Source: Onchocerca volvulus (lineage: Eukaryota > Nematoda > Chromadorea > Rhabditida > Onchocercidae). From it: a DNA stretch of 64,000 nucleotides. The translations under genes were made by a program, and so were the position numbers. Shown one piece after another: positions 13,701 to 26,900 of this stretch. The notes below the pieces were generated by a model. It saw only the letters and a program-made list of their open reading frames with translations, ran no database searches and was not told the DNA's origin. Location: assembly GCA_000499405.2 (NCBI GenBank), contig HG738137.1:8631609-8695608 (forward strand), written 5' to 3'. Positions within the stretch are counted from its first letter, which is position 1. The number at the start of each line of letters is the position of its first letter.

Positions 13701-16700
13701 TATTTCACCATTGATTAGGCTATCGGAGGAATTTTAGAAAAAGAAACCAAGCAAGCTTTAAATTATAATTCATTAAAACTGAAAGCTAGGAAAACAGAAA
13801 TCCAGCAAGTTCTGTTATTGACCGATTAGCAGTATAACTCAATGTTTATATAAATTTCAAAAAAACTCAGCTGTTCCTACTGGAAATCATAGCAACACAG
13901 TTCTTTAACAGTTGTTACCCCTTTACAATTTTCATGTTTTTCAGCCAATAAAAAAATCTTTTAATAACAGCTCTACATTCTAAGCGTACATAAAAAAGAT
14001 ATATTAAATTCAGAGTAATATTTAGTGAGATGATAAAGCTTGCGATTTCCACATTTTTTATTTTCAACTAATGTTCATGTTATAATTTCTAAAAATAATA
14101 TAAAATTGCTTATGCATAATATAAGAATAAATGAAAAGAATTAAGATTTTTTAGATGTAAATGGACGAGAAAAAATCCTGAAATTTCAATATAATCCATA
14201 AGTATAACAAAAATTAAATTAAATATATATCTTAAATATAAGACCATTTAGTCATGAAAACGATATACTTTCAGAACTACTACCACTTTTATTTTGTTCT
14301 GATAAATATAGTATTAGTTTTGATAAACTGATAAACGTCAATATACCAAAAGCCAATACATATATACAGAAAAATCAAAAACCTCGTGAATTTGATTCTT
14401 TTTTTCCTAGAGTTGTGACATTAGATATGTGGTAATTTATGCGATTTTCCGATGGATCATTTATTACGGATAACCGTGAAGTAGGCATTTCGGGCAATCG
14501 ATCACCTGTAAATTTGGTGTTGCAAGTAATTATGAACAAAATCAATGATAACAACTGTCAAAAATTCTTAATAATTTTATTATTACTGATTGGACATTAA
14601 TCATGACTCGGTTTCAAGCTAGAATTATCTTGAATTTAAAACTAAATATCGCTGGCTTCAAAGCTGAACCTGTATCTTGCAACATCCAGCGGTTAGATTA
14701 TATTGAAAGCATAGGATAAACGGTAATAAAGGTGCTTCATACGACTACCCGCTACCAGTTCCATGATCCAATCTTTTGGTGATAAAAGAAAGGTAAGCAT
14801 TATTACTTTTATTAATTTTAATTGTCTAATCTTTCTCCTCTCTTTGGCTTATTGCAATATTTTTTTTTTGCATGGTTGTAAGATCGAATAAAATCAGAAA
14901 AAAAAAAAAAAAAATTTCAAAACAAGAATTTTCAGTCACCTTTCGTATATGATGAAAAAAAAAAAAAATTTCAAAACAAGAATTTTCAGTCACCTTTCGT
15001 ATATGATGATCATTGTACTGATGATAAAGACAAGGTAACAGTACTGATAAACTGATGATTAAGTGATAATTACCTTCATTGGATAAAGAAGGACATATAT
15101 TGGATACTAAGCTTTAATTTAAGGTTTGAGTCCGAGAGATTAAGAAAGTATAACAAAAACACACCAACGTTTAATTCCTTAATAGTTAACAACATATGAT
15201 TTCCAAGCCATATAATTAGACAAACAAAACTTTGCATATAACTATGTTTTGCTTATATCAAAAAGCTAATTATTGATTATCATTTTATCTTAATAATTTT
15301 GTGAGAATCATTAATAAAGAATTAGTATAAAGCTACTAACCTGAAACAGTATTATCTGAAAAATTCTTCTTAGCATCGTTTGATTTCAAAATATCACTAT
15401 TACCCGTCTTTTTATCTAAAAAAAAAAAAAAAATAAGACGGACTTCTGAAAACTTACATAAAATATACATAGAATAAAATGCTGTCATGTAACTATTATC
15501 ACAGAATAAATTAAACGACAATATAATTGATTTTCGTTATTCGGAAGTCAACCTTAGCCTTGAATGCTTCCATAAGAGTTATGCAATGGAATAAGTAATT
15601 ATTTGAGGACACTACATTTGTAACAATTATTATCACAGAATACAACAATGTCCGTTACAAATACATAAAGCACAATATTATTATGTCACTTGGAAACTAT
15701 GTGTCACACTTACTGAAGTAACTAGTCATAATAAGTGAGAAAATTTAAAAATTTTACCGATCACATTTAACGATTTCTAAAAATAAGTAAAAAATCAATT
15801 ATTTAAATAAGCCCAACATGAGCCTCCTAAATTGTCCTTTCTTATTTATTTTTTGGAGAATGGATTGAAACATTATTTACTTCGTAAAAAATAAATAATT
15901 TAACTTTAATTCCCTAAAAAATAATCTCTAATAAACTATATAAAAAAATATAAATATGTGGTAGTGTAAATAATAGACTTACCAAGGAAATGTACGAAAT
16001 TAGTAGGGAATAACCCAATTCGACCCGTATTTCTTAATTTTCCTTTCATCCATCCTGTTTCTGCTTCTTCTAGAACATCAATTATATCATCTACTTCCAG
16101 ATCAAGTTCATCCTCATGCTCTGCTTTATAGGAATACCTCACTATTGCTGAACGTATCATCATAGTACCTGCCAAATGAAAGAAATGAAAAACAGAAATA
16201 AAGCAAATTGACATAAGTGATGAATACATAATTTCTATAAATATGAACACCTTTTTCAGGACATTCTACAAACTCCAGATATAGCATTATCCAATGTAAA
16301 TGCGAAATCTTTCTGATTTTATAGCTTATTTAAATTTCATTTGTCCTCAGAAACTTTTTAACGATCTTGTAAGTACTAAACCTTATTTTACTTTTCAAAA
16401 CTCTATCATATACATTCCTAAACATCGCAGTACTGAGCAATCACTTCCTGAGAATGTAAATCTAGAAGCTCAAAATGAACTAAACAACTTTCGACAGAAA
16501 AATCGTCTTTGAAATTATCAAATAAATTTTCATCCTTGCATATAACAATATTTCACACTTTGCGGTATTAATTTATAAATCAGTTTTTGCATTATAGGAA
16601 TAATTACATGACTTAGAATTAAAGATATGTCAACAAATAACGGATTATACTTACAATATTGTATCCTCATAAAAAATAGTAAGTATGAAAGCTTGAAAAA

Positions 16701-19700
16701 ATCCAGTCGAAGTTGTCAGAAGATATCTCGAAAAATATTAAAATGAATCATAACAATAAAACATATTTAATACAGATATTTTTTGTTTTTGCTATAGAAT
16801 AAAACCAAAAGGATAGATTCTAGAATATTTAGAGGAGTATATTTATATACCACCTATCGAAAATTTCAGGGACTAAAAGAAAGCTTGGGTTAAGCTAGAA
16901 ACTTAAAAGAAGAAAAGATAAACCAACATCCGGAAACTTGAGCAACAATATAAAATATAATTCTACCCTGCAATGCAAAATGAATAAAAAGAAAGTATGG
17001 AAAGCACAAACGATTTTATGAATTTTTAACAATCCAACAATGTGTCTTTTTCAACTTTCCAATAGTATCGAAAAACGAAATGGATCATATTAGCACCATT
17101 TTTGTGTATTTCTGCACTAAATATTTTCTCTCTCCTTTTTTTTCTCATATGGACAAAACACCTCTTATTCATTACAACATTTGCATTCCAAGTGAATCAT
17201 CTTTTCAATATACTCATTTTTCAAGTCAAACACTTTCATTTATATTTTTTCGCTTATTCATATCGTGAAAAAATGATAAAAATACTTTTTGCTTATTACC
17301 TACTGTAGAAAGATGAAGAATTCTAGCAGCTTAACAAAGTCTTAACAAGTAATTCAAATTTTTTCAGCTTAAAAACTTGAATTCCTTATTGATAAACTCG
17401 TCAAGAATGCTTAAAAGTGAAGAAACAAAATGTCTTTTTCAAGAATCTCATGGAAGTAGATAGACACCATCATCGAAAAAGCTGCAGCATTAAAATCAAG
17501 CAATCATCATGATCTTTTAATTTAATATTTCATATATTTCAAGACTTTTCTAAAAATTACAAAAATTCAATACCGAATTTAAACATGTAGTAACTATAAC
17601 AGGGCCTCCTATCGCCTAACTTTTTTAGAAGTGGTAATTAATAAAAATGATCCATTTTAAGCGAAAAAAAAAATTAAACGATAGCTCTCAAAAATTGACA
17701 AATCCATGTGGATAGTGTATTTTGTTATATTGAAATTAGCGTCAAAAAATGAGGTACGATCATAACACCTTAATCACACGCTATTTAGCAAACTTTTTTT
17801 CATTGAAAACGGATAGATAAATAATTTATTAGGAGCCGCTTATCATATTTAACAACACCATGTGACGTTTTGGGATTTTTTTAAATTTTAGGAATCATAC
17901 AGAAATGTATGGTATTCATCTTTTGTCATTAAAACGGACAATATTCTCTTCTTTTTTTTTTTAACAATAAAAATGATAACATTTATTTTTCAGTGGCTTA
18001 GAATCTCAGGAGAAACTGAAGATTAATTTTACGTTAAAACACATATTTCGCAAAAACATTTATATTTGCTATTGTTTTCTAACAAAAATAAATAAATATA
18101 AAAAGCAACCTAATTAGGTATTCTAAACTCTGCCAAGTACACTGCCGTTATTTACACTTTTGTTCAATATTTTATTTCAAGTTTTTTTAATGTATGCTTA
18201 TGCACTTAGCAATTCATAAATAATCGGAGGTATTTACTGTGACTACAAACTTTAAGATAATCTGAAAGATTTAGTGATAACAGTAATTTAATATTTTATC
18301 AATCCAATACTTTTTCTTCTCCATTTTTTACCTTTTTTTTGAACGAAAAGACAGATCTATTCATAAATATTATTTAATGAATAATCAAGAGTTCGACTGA
18401 AAATCCTTACCAGCAACAAACTAAATTAATTTCATTGCATCATTCCAATAGAGCTAACAAAATTTTTAGAAATATTTGTCTTAAAAAATTCTGCTGCACA
18501 TATCAAATGCAAAACTGAATTATTAAAATATTTACATTACATATTTATCGACTGATGCACTTTTATTCGCCAAAACATCTTAAAATATGCAGAAGCAATG
18601 AATGTTGGCATGATTCGTTTTCGCAAATACACCCAACCATCGAATCCATTCATTGCAGAAAAACCGGTTCAATTATATAAAAGTGCGATTAAGAGAATCG
18701 ACTAGGAACAATTTGGGTCGTTTACATAACTGAACGGTCAAACGAAGATCGGTCTTCCGTACAAAGCAAGGGCAATAAAAAATAAAAAAGAATGTAAAAC
18801 AAACAAATAGTATTTTCTATTCAGAAAAAAGATCTCGTACTACTTTTATACTTAATGCACTCGAAATATTGCCTTAATTTTTCCTAATCTTTCATTTCAT
18901 TTAAAGCTTACTTATACTAACTTTTTTCCATTGTCCTAAATTTTCTCGACCTTTTTCTGACCTTCCATTTTTATATATTGCAAAACGAAAGGATGTAAAG
19001 GCATATTTACTTTAAGATCGGATAAGATATGAAAAATGACAACTATGTATATACTGAATATCATCCCCATTCTACGGAAGACTTATGAGAGATAAGAAAA
19101 TTCAACTATAAACCCTAACAGAAAATGTATATGCTTCAAGAACTAGAGTCAAAAAAAAAAAAAGAAAAAAAAAGGAAAATTAGAATAATATAGGTAATAT
19201 AATTAATTGCACCAAATTTTTTGAAAATTAATATATAGCAATGGTAGATAAGATCATTTCAAGCATTATGATTCCTAAACTTTTAAATGCAATAAATGCT
19301 TTCGACAATTGAAATAAACAGAAAGATAACCTTCCAATGTCATCTATGTTCATAATATATGACACAAATCTTCATCTCATAAAAATAGCCAAACTTGTAA
19401 TGGATGCAACTTGAGAAAAATGACGACACAGTGTCAATATATATAAAGACTAATTTCCAAAGTTCATATGAATACCTATACTTTCTACTTCTACTTAACA
19501 ATGTTACCGCTTACCTAATTAAAGCTACTTTCAAGGCTGGATTTGGTAGTGAGGGGGGCATGTTTACTTCTTATTAGAAAAAGCAAAAAAGATATTGCCA
19601 TATTATTCCTTATTTCTTGTATAATATTTCTACTACAAGCGATTTTGATATCTTTAGATAAGTTTTACAGTATTTTAGGAATTTCTTTTCTCTTTTTGTT

Positions 19701-19926
19701 AACTTTTTTTATCCTACCAACAACACTTAATTTAGTATTAAGATTTGAAAGACTTGAAGATTAAAACTTATGTTAATCAGAAATGATAAAACTGGTTAGA
19801 GTGCTTACCAGATCGTCTAAAATTGATATCCACTGATGGTGCTGCTGTTGTCTTATTCAGCTGAGATAGATCTTTGCTCAAACGATTTACCAGTTTTGCA
19901 ACATTACCCGATCTTACTGTCTCCAT
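10777..19926 (-). CDS. Two-SH3 adaptor of the CIN85/CD2AP (SH3KBP1) type, 434 aa
   Basis: Adaptors of this class link Cbl/endophilin, membrane receptors and actin capping protein during endocytosis. Nine minus-strand exons join in phase: 19926-19809, 16168-15983, 15415-15341, 14505-14383, 13579-13368, 13067-12909, 12471-12352, 11765-11657, 10979-10777. The ATG at 19926 follows TTACAG directly. Residues 1-40 form a short N-terminal segment (METVRSGNVAKLVNRLSKDL). SH3-1 (about 41-100) has YSYKAEHEDELDLEVDDII, TGW and GLFPTNFV. SH3-2 (about 168-226) has the matching ALREVGQIIG, PGW and LIPDNFV blocks and most resembles the third SH3 of CIN85. A Pro/Ser-rich linker (PLPPNIPAKP, TRPKQPNKRPPS) leads to a C-terminal coiled coil (about 392-434, EYNRLVQQFEELHTTMNKFR), as in CIN85/CD2AP. 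Vertebrate members have three SH3 domains and are longer; only two are found here. Intron 1 is 3.6 kb. Confidence 0.88.
14901..15008. repeat. 54-bp tandem duplication in an intron
   Basis: An A run followed by TTTCAAAACAAG and a CAGTCACCTTTCGTATATGA segment occurs twice in a row with a 54-base offset and essentially no divergence. This indicates a recent duplication or slippage through the A run. It lies in the intron between exons 3 and 4 of the SH3-adaptor gene. Confidence 0.85.
16262..16512 (+). pseudogene. Coding-like relic in the SH3-adaptor intron
   Basis: This plus-strand stretch lies opposite to the host gene, just outside exon 2. It reads as fragmentary protein in two frames: QDILQTPDIALSNVNAKSF and, after a stop, a 50-codon piece containing IIYIPKHRSTEQSLPENVNL and ending NNFRQKNRL. 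Its amino-acid mix is less biased than that of the surrounding introns. I cannot assign a family. It may be a decayed transposon or bacterial fragment, or chance. Confidence 0.25.
19480..19764 (+). pseudogene. Candidate bacterial (Wolbachia-like) membrane-protein fragment, MnhG/PhaG-like
   Basis: The plus strand inside intron 1 of the SH3-adaptor gene carries a 73-codon frame (19543-19764) with two hydrophobic helices (KKDIAILFLISCIIFLLQAI and ISFLFLLTFFILPTTLNLVL) and a charged end ERLED. The late Pro after a hydrophobic run followed by a basic residue resembles the end of monovalent cation/H+ antiporter subunit G (about 120 aa in bacteria). Just upstream another frame reads AYLIKATFKAGFGSEGG. 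The two frames meet at a run of six G at about 19553-19558, as if one base had been gained or lost. There are no splice signals. I infer a nuclear Wolbachia transfer that lost its 5' end and shifted frame; the subunit-G assignment is tentative. Confidence 0.4.
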
Positions 19927-22900
19927 CTGTAATATCAAATCAAATGATGAAAAGTGATCAACCAGCGATTGATATCAATGATACAACGATAAAAAGTACT
20001 TCTTGTTTCAATAATTATATTTTTTAATTTAGTTTATTTGAATTTAACTAATATCAACTCCAATCCACTCTTTTCAATTCATTCTCATACTATCTTTCAT
20101 TTAATTTATAAATGACTTTTTTTTAATTTAATATACTGCCATCGTTATAGATCCAAACGTTAAGGAACATATTCTGCAGTATGTTAAAATTCGAGATGAA
20201 GTATATACGTATAAATTATTCGTTAAATTTCATTCTGATCTTTATCAAACTGTATTCTCACAATTCTAACAAAGTTTAGTTCCATTACAAGAAAGCGATT
20301 ATTGGGCAACTAAAATCTAAATTTATAAAAATGATCACTTTCGAATTAAATTCCAACCCACTAAGAATAATTCATACATATATGTGAAGTTAGCACTACT
20401 GAATTATTCATTGTACTGAATGACAAGTAATTTGAATAAATCTGGAATATAAACTCTGCCAAAGATTCATGATATATTCGCTTTCCTTTGTAACTAAACA
20501 GATTAATATATAATATGCATTTGTTCTCCTTTGTATGTATTTGTTACCTAGAGAAGTATTCAAATGATGTTATCCCGCTGCTTCAGTTAAAATTCAAGCA
20601 TTTCGAAAGAAAACAAAGAAAGAAAAGTAAATAAATAAAATGAAAAATGAAGACAGCACAAAGATCGTTCTCATCCAGTATTTCAGGTTTCTATTTCACT
20701 TAATAATAGGACAGATCTAATGCTATGAACCCATCGTAAAAAATCATTGAACTATTAGAGAGTTGCGATTTTCTGAAAATCGTTTATAAACTTTTCGAAT
20801 AATCGGAAAGTAGAAAAATCGTCAAATAATAGTTCCATGCAAATATTTGCAAATTTGGAAGTTTTCTTCTCCTAAGTCATCAAATGTACTATCTTCAGCA
20901 CTATGTATATACGATTATTATATCTACATCACACGCATCGTTTATCCCTTCAATCATCGACCCCCCACCAAACGGATTCTGAAAAAAGCCGAGAAAGGAT
21001 GGAAAAAGAAACGCTCCAATTCTGCCATCTCTTGTTACCATGTATTTTACGGTCAATGATAATTCCAACTATAACGATGTGACACCATGTTCGTCTCATC
21101 AGTCGAAAAATTCATCGTTATTTCGTTTATTTTTAAAAGGGAATAATTTTTTGTTTTTTTTTCCTTCATATTTTCGAAAATTTTATTTCATTTAAACAAG
21201 CATCATTATCTATTATTCTCAATCAAATTTATTTAATAAGGAATGATTCTAGTACAGATGTTGTCTGTCTATTATTCACATAACTGATTTCTAACGACAA
21301 ATCTCTTCTTTCGATCATCAAATTCTTGAATAAGAAATACATTAGTTCTCTTCATACCCGAACTATACCATTCGTCATTCTTATCCGACTAAATCTCGAG
21401 AAATGCTAGATATGAAGTTCTCTATTTCTGTTCCTATCAATTATTTGTTGCATTAATCGCATCTTTCCTAACATTTAACCTGAATTTAAACTGTCCAGTG
21501 AAGACTGGATAATTCAAAAAAGAACGGAAATCGACAAAAACGTAAATGAGAATTACGTCCCTTCCCCTACCTCACTGGACTTTTGCAATACACAAACCAC
21601 TTTACTAATCTGATAGCTAACATGGATAATTTGATTCGCATGAGCCATTGTAACCACTAAAGTGTCAGAACTTGACAAGTCCGCTAGGGTCACATTGCTA
21701 CTACAAACCTCATTTCCTATTTCAACTAAATGTACTCTTTCGAATTGCTAACATTAGCTGGATTACTTTTCAACTGTTTTTGGCATTTTCCTACCAAATA
21801 GTATAGTTTATGAGGAGGGTGTTAGATTAGGAGAAAATATATTTCTGCATAATCTCAATCTTATTATACATTTTTTAATGGTACGTTTCGGCGTAATCAT
21901 AATTCTATTATATATTTTTAAGCAATAAATCTTACAAATAATAAAAATTTTATTTTTCCCAAAGAAAGAGAATAGTTGACAATATTTTGAATTAAATGTC
22001 AACTTCATCAAATTAAATTTTTTCTATTATTTGTGAAAAATTTTTGATTTTCAAATAGATAATGCCAACTATTTGATGGATTATTAAATTCAAATGGATC
22101 GACATGCAAGATTTTCTTACAAATTTGATGAATACCTTTACGGGGATTAGATGTAAATGAACGATAAATAGTTGGGCAAAGGAAATTTCTTGAAAATTTT
22201 ACGAATTCAGCCTAAATAATGTTTAATATCATTTATATTGGTTGTTGTTATCTGCTGGATATCACAATCATTCGCCTAAAATGTAAATTTGCATTCATTC
22301 ATCTTTTCTTTTCAAATTTACAGCTATTTCCGGCTATATATCATTCGTAATTTTATTCTGCAGGAAAATGATAGATATGAATATAGCTCAAATCAAAGCA
22401 ATTGGAATAAAATCTCTCTAATTTTACCGAAACTCTTATGAAGATCGAATTTTTATGCTAATGATATTAATTTGTATTTAGGAAAGAACTGATGTGATAT
22501 CAATAATTTGAATTAATGAAATTTTGATATTTTCGTCTTTTTATTTCGAAAATTTCCCGAAAATAATATTTTTTAATTTTTTTTTTCAAATTTTTTGAGA
22601 AATGATTTTCGAAAATATTATCATCTAATTCTTTTTTTTTTAGTATTCTTTGATAATTCCACATTCTATTTCATTTCATCTTTTTTTCAGTCTCTTTTCA
22701 TTTCTTTTCACTAATATTAATTTTACTAGTTCATTGAAATTTCATTCTATTAAATTCAAAATTTCGCTTTCATTCCGGAATAACATTTAGAATGAGTTCT
22801 TAAAGAAGAGAATTATTTCATACTGTAGGAAATTAGGAGTAATATATTCTCAATTGATCAAAATTTCGGTCAATTTTACATATACGTATTGTGTATAAGT

Positions 22901-24710
22901 GCTGAATATATTTCAGTCTCCAAGCATAAACATCAAACATTTCCATTTACTATTAATATTTATATTTGCATATTATTACTATTATTATTATTGTTGGTAT
23001 TACATTGAACATAAAAATTTGACGAATGATGGCATATTATTTACAATCTTCATGAAATGCCTACTTACCTAAAATTACCTATTTCAATTTTGAAATGCCT
23101 AAAATTGCCTACTTCAAGTTTTCCTATTTTTCAATTTCTGCATCACAAGGTCGTCGAATAATATATTACAGCAATTGCAAAATTTTCTTTTGTAGCACAG
23201 CATGAACAAATGCATAATTTAACTGATTGACACACTTTGTCAGTACCTTCGTATACGTATAAAATTTGCAAAATAGATTATTATGAGTTAACAAACAACA
23301 CATCAAACATGATAAATTAGGAAAATTTTGATCGAAAAAAGGACGAAAAAAAGAAAAGCAATATATAATTTTAACTTTTCAAAGCAACTAATTACAGACC
23401 TGCATTGCTTTCTTTCTCTTCATATTTTGTTGATAATGACAACTTGCTGTGTTTCCGCATAATGATGATCATCTGTGGGGTGTCATTTCATTCGAAAATT
23501 GTCGAATTTTGCAAATATCGAAAAGAAGAGAAAAATCGTTCATCACTGCAAAAGTCTTCGCCTTAAATATATAATGCCAGGCATAAAAGGTTTATCGAAG
23601 AACTTAACATCATCCTTTATAATTTTTCCATTAATTGCAAATTCAAGGATTTCAATAGTCCTTCTTTTAAAATCAATCAATTATAATGTATGTGTTGGTG
23701 TTAAATAAGAATGAATAAAATTTTTATGTAACAAAAAAAGATTCGCTTTATTTGTTTGTGCTTTTTTTTTTTAATTGTAAATTTTTAATAAACTTTATAT
23801 AAAAGTTCTTTCGTCAAATTCCGAATAGTGAGAGATGTAAGAAATATAATTACACAAATGTATGCCATTACTAGCAAATTACTATTAGTTATTGATTAGC
23901 TCAATTTGCAAGCAAATAAATTCGACCAAGAAATATTAGTTTGATGAAATTTAAATTGCAAAGCTTTATTGAAATTAGTTGAAATTAAGCATTCAGAAAT
24001 CGATCTTATCATATGGTTTATTCGCTATTAGCTCTGACCATTAAGTTTAGGCGTAAACTAGAGAAAATTATATATGTATATATAGATAGTCGAAAGTTTT
24101 AAGAAAAACAGATAGAAGAGAAGTGAGGAGGGAGAGAGAGAGAGGAAGAGAGGAAGAGGAGGGGAAAAGTTTTGAAAAATTTCCTACCTGTTCTCAACAC
24201 CTGATTCAAATTATCCAGTCAACTGCAATAATATGTCAGCTAATTAAACTATATTGTTCAATCAGTCAGTTAAACAATAATCAATCGAAAGACATTTTAC
24301 TAGTAATTTCATCGGCAAATCCCCCTCCCCTTTCTCCCCCCCCCCCTGTGATTTGCCCGCATTAACAGGAATTTTAGGTCAGGTTTTCGATATGAGGATG
24401 ATGCGCTTTTGTTAAGAGAGAAAGAAAATTGGAAATCTTTCACAAATTATTCATTTATCTTATTTGCGGAAATTATTATTAGAATTTTGAATTAAAATTT
24501 CTCTTTTATAAAAAGTTAAAGAAAGGGAAATGATTTGATAGTTTGCAATTAATTAAAATGATTATTTGTCGTTGTTAAATATATTAAAAGGATAGATGAA
24601 ACCAGAAATATTAATTATAGGAAATGATTGATTTGTTTACAATCAAGTTAAGATTATTGTAGTCAAATATTTGAAATGAATTACGATAATTAGGAAGATT
24701 CCGTTACGAA

Positions 24711-25068
24711 TATCCCGTTTTTATTGACGTGAAATAACACGCACACAACGTAGGATTAACTCCCCTCCCCCCTTCCTATTCTTCGGTATAATGGTAAACA
24801 TAGAACAGAATAATGTAGAATATGGCACAGCACATTAAGCATTCATTAATGCTTCTTGTTAATTAAGCATTTTGTTAATGTGCTATTCTATGCTATACTA
24901 TTATCAAAATCATAAATCGATATATTTACTTATTTCCTTTCTACCACAAATATATCATTTTTATTCACGTGAAATAACACACATCGGAAGATTAAACTTA
25001 TTCTTTGGGTATATAAATGATAATTGAGAAGTATAGGATATAGAATAGTGATATTATTTACTACTTTA

Positions 25069-25120
<52 letters not shown>

Positions 25121-25380
25121 AAATATTTAAAAAGGATTATGATGAATTAAAAATATTCCATTAGAAATTTCTTGTTTTTATTCACGTGAAACAGCATGCA
25201 TATAATATCGGATTAAACTTATTCTTCGGATATATAAGTGATAATGAGTATGGAACAGTATAGCTATAGCAATATAGAATAGTATATTAATTAAGCATTT
25301 TATTAATACACTATTCTATATTATTCTATGCTATACTATTATCAAAATCATAAATCAATTCACACACATATTTACTATTC
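24711..25380. repeat. Three diverged copies of a ~215-240 bp hairpin-bearing element
   Basis: Three tandem copies start near 24711, 24954 and 25166. Each opens with a TTTTTATT(g/c)ACGTGAAA block (CACGTGAAA in copies 2 and 3), then a GATTAAACTTATTCTT-like block. Copies 1 and 3 end with CTATGCTATACTATTATCAA. Copy 3 contains arms 25271-25291 and 25302-25322 that are inverted complements with one mismatch around a 10-base loop; copy 1 has a comparable palindrome (about 24831-24885). Copy 2 has lost its hairpin, and an ATT microsatellite sits at that place. Confidence 0.75.
25071..25117. repeat. ATT microsatellite
   Basis: Uninterrupted trinucleotide repeat of about 15 ATT units inside the second copy of the hairpin-bearing element. 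Confidence 0.95.
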
Positions 25381-25739
25381 ATTTTCTGTCGTTGCTTTTT
25401 GCGAATTTTTGGAATTGCGAAATTTATTTTTCGTTATTGCAAAAATCTAAAGCATCAAAAATCACCTTTTCCCAGCACATACACACATACATGCACACAT
25501 CTGCATCTATTATTTCGTCCCTTCATAGGGAAATTCTTGCTCGTTTGTCACATAGGAAAAAGAGGACGGATGATTAGTGGTGGGTCTGCCAATTGATAGA
25601 TAGTTTGTAGTAGTGAAAAGCAATCATTATGCTTTTATCCAGGCGGTCGATTTTTAACCCTTGGACAAGTTCAAAATGAGCAACCTAATTTAAATATGCT
25701 CAATTTTTTTGTTGTTGTTATTCAGTTTTTTTTTATAAA

Positions 25740-26900
25740 TTCTCATATCATTATCATTATCATCATCATCTATTCTTATCATCAGTTTCTCTCCAGTATT
25801 CATCATTATTTGCAGCACATTGAATTAAATGAATAGGCGAATATAGCTAAATGAATAAGAAATAAACAACAGTTGAATGAGGAATTAAATTTGAAAAAAA
25901 AAAAAAAAAGATAAATAGTTGAAATGAGATAAAATTGCGAATTAAATTAATATAAATCTTATCACAAAAAAAAATCTAGTAGTTGAATTTATTATTCAAT
26001 TTTTATTCAAATTTATAAATCCTCTTCTGTTTATCATTATCTTTAGCCATTGTTATCATCATCATTTTGCATATATGTAATTTCCAATTAAGAAATTGGC
26101 AAATAAATTGAATGAGATAAATGAGAAAGATAAACACGTTGGAATGAATTAAATGAGAAAGATAAATAGACTGAATGAGATAAAATGAGAAATTGAAGAA
26201 ATAAATAAATAAATAGTTGAATGAGATTAAATTTGAAAAGCAAATAAGAAATAATCTTATCAGAGACAATAAATCATCGAATTTCAAAATTCAATTTTTA
26301 TTCAATCTATAAATTCTCTTAAATGATAATAACAAAAAAATTTATAAGTTTGAATAAAAATTGAATATTTAAATTGATATATATGCAGAATAATGTTGAT
26401 GATATTCTTATCATTAAAACAATCATTTTGCATGTATTATTATCAATTAACAAAGAAGCAAATAATAATAGTAATAATAATAATAATATCTTATCACAAA
26501 TACTATTCTTGAAATGTAGGTTTGAAAAGTGATAAAATGTGATAACATTCTACGAATGGATCATCTTTCTTTTCATCATTTATAACATTGCATTTTAATC
26601 TTAGTGAGGGATTTGACTATTCATCTTTTCGCTATCTTATTTCAATCATTTCAAAATTTAACAACAACATCTTTGATTGTTATCATCTCTTCCTAAATGA
26701 TTTCATTTAATGTATATTTTGTGTACAAATTAAAAGCTTTTTTATCAGTCATATCATATCAGTAAATTTTATCTCATTTGTTATCACATCACTTCCAAAT
26801 GTATATTTTTCCTAAATAAATTTGATCGATTATATATACAAATGCTGCTTAGTTGTTATTCCTATTGCTAGTGATGATAATGCTTTATTATCATCGAATT
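25740..26900. promoter_or_regulatory. Cluster of GATAA/TTATC motifs
   Basis: About twenty GATAA or TTATC pentamers occur in roughly 1.15 kb, for example near 25752, 25758, 25910, 25928, 26035, 26040, 26118, 26131, 26160, 26177, 26252, 26408, 26487, 26532, 26541, 26742 and 26770. This suggests a GATA-factor-bound region, but it may instead reflect a degenerate AATGAGATAAA-type simple repeat, which is clearly present at 26110-26230. Confidence 0.3.

Noticed and set aside
20847..21059. 70-codon plus-strand frame upstream of the SH3-adaptor gene
   Set aside because: It has no family resemblance, no splice context and mixed low-complexity content; I cannot support it as a gene.
21494..21580. Inverted 9-mers GTCCAGTGA/TCACTGGAC
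   Set aside because: Too short, and about 75 bases apart; no terminator or transposon features accompany them.
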